Below are positions 29,066 to 33,224 of a DNA stretch of 33,224 nt, piece after piece. Origin of the DNA: Phlegmacium glaucopus. Its lineage: Eukaryota > Basidiomycota > Agaricomycetes > Agaricales > Cortinariaceae. Below the pieces are notes generated by a model. The model saw only the letters and a program-made list of their open reading frames with translations. It was not told the DNA's origin and did not search any database. The translations under genes were made by a program, and so were the position numbers. Position 1 is the first letter of the stretch. Every line of letters begins with the position of its first letter. The DNA is taken from assembly GCA_015039465.1 (NCBI GenBank), contig MU130241.1, forward strand, positions 170,784 through 204,007. Direction: 5' to 3'.

Positions 29066-30463
29066 GCGATACCAAGTTATGCACAGATACTAGCAAAGGA
29101 ATGGAACAAAGAGAAAGACAGAGCGTCAGAGAAGATACATCAGGATTATAAGGCGAAAGAGTCGATGAAAAGAAGAAGAATCTTAGTGGACAGTATAGAA
29201 GGAGTGAAGGGAGCAGGAGAGGGACTCACACCCAGAGAAATCGTGGTCAAGGCAAATATGGCAGTAGAAAAAGCAAGGACGGAAACCACAGGTGCAGAAA
29301 GGGAGTACGAAGGAGAACCAAAGGTGGTAGCGGCTAAGGTGCTGGAGAACGGGGGAGTGATTCTAGAGATGGAAACAGAGGAATCGGCGATGTGGTTACG
29401 AAGCGAAGGGATACAGAAAGCATTCAAAGAGCACTTTGGTGGTTCAGCCAAAGTAAAGGAACCAGTCTACCAGGTCATAGTGGACTTTCTACCGGTCACC
29501 CTTAGGGACTCCTTAGCAGATTCCACAAGCAGGATAGCGGAAGAGAATGGTCTCCCAGAAGGAACTATCGAAAGGGCCAGGTGGATCAGGGCACCAAAGA
29601 ACTGGAATGCGGGCCAAAGGTTTGCGCACGCCATCATGACGATAAGAGGAAGGACGGAGGCGAGCAAGATCATCCAGAGGGGAATAATAGTGGAAGGGCA
29701 GAGAATGAGAGCCAGAAAACTAGAGGAGGAACCGAGAAGGTGTTTCAAATGCCAGAAATTTGGACACATGGCAGCCAAGTGCAAGGTCGATCACAAAGTA
29801 TGCCCCAACTGCACGGGAAAACACCAGAGTGGTCAATGCGACAAAACCAGAGCGGATTTCCAGTGTGCCAATTGTACGAAGGCAAAACTAAAAGCGGACC
29901 ATGCAGCATGGGATAGAGCATGCCCCAGATACGCAGAAGAGAAGAGGAAGGTGAAGGGAAGAGACCCAGGGAGTCAATACATGTATTTCCCAGCAGAAGA
30001 GGAGTGGACTTGGAAAAGGAAAGAAGACACACAGGAAGCGAATGGAAGAGAAGAGAGCCAACAAGAAGACTTGAGCGGGAAGACGAGAAACTGGGGAAAC
30101 AGATGGGAGGCACAGGAGAGGCATATGGACGACGGATGGAGAGGATTGAGGGAGAAGAGGGTGATGGAAGAGATCGTAGGAAGCATGGATAGCTGGACCG
30201 CAACAGGAGATAGCAGACAGAGAAAAGGAAAACAAAGAAGCGCAGACGCGGTGACAGAGGAAGAGGAGGAGCCGGCAACAACCAGCCAAGCAAGTAGAAC
30301 AGCGAGGCCAAATACAAAGAAGAAAAGGACGAGGAGAGGAGAGGCGGAACCGGGGCAATCCCAACAGATAGATTTCTGGCCAACGGACAGAGCGTTCAGA
30401 GAAACAGGAGAAATAGTGGAAGATGAAGCAGAAGAAAACCCCTTCAATATCCAATCATGGTGA
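29066..30463 (+). pseudogene. LINE copy 2 ORF1, C-terminal part with zinc knuckles
   Basis: Continues ORF1 in phase after the GCGAT duplication. It has the three zinc clusters CFKCQKFGHMAAKC, CPNCTGKHQSGQC and CANC...H...C, then the charged C-terminus. It is open to TGA at 30461-30463 overlapping the ORF2 ATG. An internal ATG at 29165 could start a 432-residue product, but the natural start lies before the insertion. Confidence 0.88.
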
Positions 30464-32115
30464 ATGGTCCTGAACCCCGAATACTGAAGATATGGCAACA
30501 AAATACAAGAAAATCGCTAAACGTTCAGCTAGCGACACTACACAGCGTAGGCAATGATTATGACTTAATATGCATACAGGAACCACATATCGATTTTCAA
30601 GCATTCTCGAGGGCATCAGGGATATGGATGGCGGTCTACCCAACAGGATATAAGCACGAGTTAAATGCAGAGGTCAAACCAAGGGCACTCACGCTAGTCA
30701 ATACAAGGATCTCTACGAACAACTGGACGCAGGTGCCAGTCAACTCACTAGACATAGTGGCGATATGAATAAAAGGAGAGCAGGGCATACTCAACATCTA
30801 CAACATATACAATGACTGCACGCACTTGGAAACAATAAAGGAGTTAGGAAGGCACTTAGAAAGGAGAGATGATAGAATTCATAGAGCAGAGAGGAACGGT
30901 AGACAGGAAGGGGATCTATGGTTGGGAGATTTCAACAGACATAGTCCATGGTGGGAGGATGCGAAAAACGAGAGGTTATTCACCAGACGGAACCTAGATG
31001 AGGCACAGGTCCTAATCGATGTCCTAGCGGAATACAACATGGAATTGGCACTTCCACCATATATTCCAACAATAATCAATTAAAGAGGAGGACGTACAAG
31101 ACCAGATAACATCTTTATTACGGAAGGGGAAGCCGACTGGATAAACATATGTGAAGTAAGAGAAGAGGATACACCCCCGCAGGCAGACCACTTTCCTATC
31201 ATCACCAGCATAAACCTGGCAGTACAACGATCGACGAAAGAAAGAGCATGGAATTTCAGAGCGACGGATTGGGGGGAGTTCAGAGAGAAGTTGAAGGAGA
31301 AATTGGGGGAGCTTGCGGAGCCTGGGGTAATAGAGAGGAAGGAAGACGTAGATGGAAAAGTGGAAGAGTTGGAAAGGGTGGTGAAAGAGGTCATGGAGAA
31401 GGTGGTACCGAAGAGTAACCCATCGCCATATGCCAAAAGATGGTGGACGAAAGAGCTAGACGGGATGAGGAAACACGCAAGGAAAATGATGGTCACCACC
31501 AAAAGATTCAGAGAGTTCCCGCTACACTCTAGCCACGAAGGAGCAAGGACAGCGAGGAACAACTACAGCAAGGCCATCAACAAAGCGAAACAAGACCATT
31601 GGGAAAATTGGCTCGAAGGGATATCAACTAAGACAATATGGGACAGTCATAGATTCACGTCAACACCAGCCTCAGATGGAAGCAAAACGAGGGTTCCAGC
31701 ACTCAAAACGACAAACCGGGAAGGAAACATGGTGGAGATACAGGATAACGAAGGAAAAAGCAAGCTATTACATGAAGTCTTCTTCTACCCACCAGTGGAA
31801 GAGCATGGCGTGGATCCCAAATACCAATATCCAGAGCCAGCGTTCGAGTTCGAAGACATCACAGATGACCAAGTGGAGAGAGTAGCAAAGACGCTAAATC
31901 CATACAAAGCACCAGGCCTAAGCGGGATTTCGAATGCGGTTCTGATGCATTGCGCGGACCTATTGGCAACACATTTAGGACACATATTCAGAGCTACGTT
32001 TGATAGGGAACACTATCCGGGGAGATGGAAGAAGTATAGAACAATAGTTCTGAGGAAACCGGGAAAGACAGATTATACAATCCCGAACGCATATAGACCC
32101 ATCGCGCTCCTAGAT
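30457..32115 (+). pseudogene. LINE copy 2 ORF2, endonuclease and partial RT, broken
   Basis: Same start and frame as copy 1. APE endonuclease motifs CIQEPHIDF, LGDFNRHSPWW and ADHFPI are present, followed by the spacer and the first RT blocks to NAYRPIALLD. Breaks: TGA at 30766-30768 (copy 1 has CGA) and TAA at 31081-31083 (copy 1 has TCA). The rest of RT, with its YxDD box, and RNase H are lost at the junction with the element starting at about 32115. Confidence 0.9.
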
Positions 32116-33224
32116 GTCAGTATTCTCGTCTTAGCGAAGTATAAGCGTAGACTAGAATTTAGTCTTTGAGTGAACGTGTGATGTCACAGCGTTACACGCT
32201 TCCTCTTTCCAGCACATCCATCGTTCACTCTCAGTATCTGGCTCTCTGCCTCGCTCTCGCTGGTTTTTCGCTTTTTCAGAAACAAACTACCCGACACACT
32301 CCTTTTAATAATCACTCTCGTTAAGCAGTGCTATACAAAATTAATACTCGATTTTTCACTAATTTTACTTCGTATCGACGTATCAAAGTGTCATGGATGA
32401 GAGAATAATCCTCAATCCTCACCTAGAAGTCATGCCGGATCATGCAGGACCACACTTTAATGTCCTCAGGAATGCTTTAATGCAAAACGGATTGACCATC
32501 GAGCAGGCAATTCAAGCGATCAACGATTCTTGGACCCAGACCCACAATGAACAGGTCCAGAGGTGGGACCAGCAAGTAATCGATGATGCTGTTGCGGAAG
32601 AAGCGCTGGGACAGCAACAACCAGAGAATTTACACCCAGTACCCCAGGAACCACCGGAGCGAGAGGAGGAGAGAGCAGAACCAGAGAAGAGGAAACCAAA
32701 AATGAAAGATTTCGACGACACAGCAGCGGTAGGCAATTATATTGCCCCTAGGCCAGCTCAGTACGCCCTCCGACGCATCGAAGATTTCGAATACGTCGAG
32801 TTATGGTACCTTACCCCCGAAGGGTGTACCGATGCGACGCAACACCAGCACACTCAGAATGACGACACCTTCGGTTTAACAAAGGTGGACGACATGGTCA
32901 CGTTAAAGTCTGTATCGTCGCTCAAAGCGTCCAGGAACGTCATACCCGACAATGAGTTAAGTTTCCGTCAGGTATCGATGGCAAAGAATACATTCATACA
33001 ATTGATAACCAAGTATCAGTGGTCCGAGAAAGCTATCAATGCTTTTGCCCAACTTTTTACTCAGCTCGAGTTGCATCCATACCGTCAACGTGAATTCGGC
33101 GAGCGAGCCCTCATCATTTACCAAGCACAAGTGCGACGTGAATGGCATGATCAACTGAAGCTCGGATCTGCTTTCAACATCGGCATAATCAACGAGGATT
33201 TGTTGCAGAGCATATATAAGGAAA
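32115..33224 (+). mobile_element. Left end of another retroelement (runs off right edge)
   Basis: Sequence leaves LINE homology abruptly at 32115 and starts (T)GTCAGTATTCTCGTC. The ~280-base leader carries a perfect 6-bp-arm hairpin AGACTA...TAGTCT (32149-32165) and a second inverted repeat CGTGT...ACACG (32175-32198). A gag-like ORF starts at 32394. A short leader and this type of ORF suggest a DIRS-like (tyrosine recombinase) or LTR element. The right end is outside the window. Confidence 0.5.
32394..33224 (+). CDS. Gag-like ORF of the right-edge retroelement (partial)
   Basis: Open for 277 codons from ATG 32394 (MDERIILNPHLEVMPDHAG) to the window edge. Residues ~20-105 are Gln/Glu rich with PPEREEERAEPEKRKPKM. 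From about residue 120 come YALRRIEDFEYVELWYLTP, EGCTDA, DDTFGLTKVDDMVTLKSV, NELSFRQVSMAKNTFI, and REWHDQLKLGSAFNIGIIN. I recall similar ELWYFTPEGC-type proteins as abundant retroelement Gag-like ORFs in Agaricomycetes, but cannot confirm the element class. No damage is seen in the visible part. The minus frame at 32512-32736 is a shadow. Confidence 0.6.

Larger units (their letters stand above)
27007..32115 (+). mobile_element. LINE copy 2 (same family), 3' truncated, with nested LTR
   Basis: Closely similar to LINE copy 1 from its first bases (AAAACCGCTCCTTGATC versus AAAACACTTCTTGATC at 4529) to the RT motif NAYRPIALLD at 32115, where an unrelated element begins. ORF1 is interrupted by 27764-29065. 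The RNase H part, 3' UTR and poly(A) are absent from the window. The shared 5' boundary supports both copies being full length at that end. Confidence 0.9.

Overview
The window looks like a transposon graveyard from a filamentous basidiomycete, most likely an Agaricomycete. The evidence is a multi-exon gene with 50-60 nt GT-AG introns carrying a DUF6532-like protein (a family expanded in Agaricomycetes), a Plavaka-type DNA transposase, Tad1-like LINEs with RNase H, and chromodomain Ty3/gypsy elements. No rRNA, tRNA, CRISPR or bacterial-style operon was seen. The species cannot be named from this sequence.

Layout. 1-1581: 5' end of a minus-strand Ty3/gypsy element (gag runs off the left edge; 5' LTR 1003-1581). 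1980-3300: single copy of a ~1.35 kb repeat family. 4308-22025: one minus-strand DUF6532-like gene split into three blocks. Its 3' block is 4308-4512, its middle block 13632-15317 and its 5' block 21853-22025. It is broken twice: by a full-length plus-strand LINE (4529-13616, poly(A) and ~15 bp target-site duplication) and by a complete minus-strand gypsy chromovirus (15323-21852, 97% similar LTRs, 5 bp duplication). The LINE is itself broken by a 2.78 kb element that is almost a perfect giant palindrome (10605-13387), whose arms are the repeat also found at 1980-3300. 22092-26110: two ~0.88 kb direct repeats bracketing a truncated, decayed Plavaka transposase (23585-25229). 27007-32115: a second LINE of the same family, interrupted in ORF1 by a probable solo LTR (27764-29065) and cut off at 32115 by another element whose gag-like ORF (32394 onward) runs off the right edge.

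How parts relate. The LINEs encode ORF1 (three zinc knuckles) and ORF2 (APE endonuclease, RT, RNase H), overlapping by seven bases at ATGGTGA in both copies. The complete gypsy element encodes gag, pol (protease, RT, RNase H, integrase, chromodomain) and one or two extra ORFs between pol and the 3' LTR with two CCHC knuckles. Both gypsy elements carry an 11-12 nt segment just inside the 5' LTR that is exactly complementary to the predicted start of their own RNA, ~32-35 nt downstream of a TATA box. This is the arrangement of Tf1-type self-priming rather than tRNA priming.

Decay. Nearly all nonsense codons in the transposon frames are TGA at positions where CGA is the expected or observed ancestor, consistent with C-to-T decay at methylated CpG. 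No intact, fully functional element or gene can be claimed, although gag of the complete gypsy element and ORF1 of the first LINE are open throughout.
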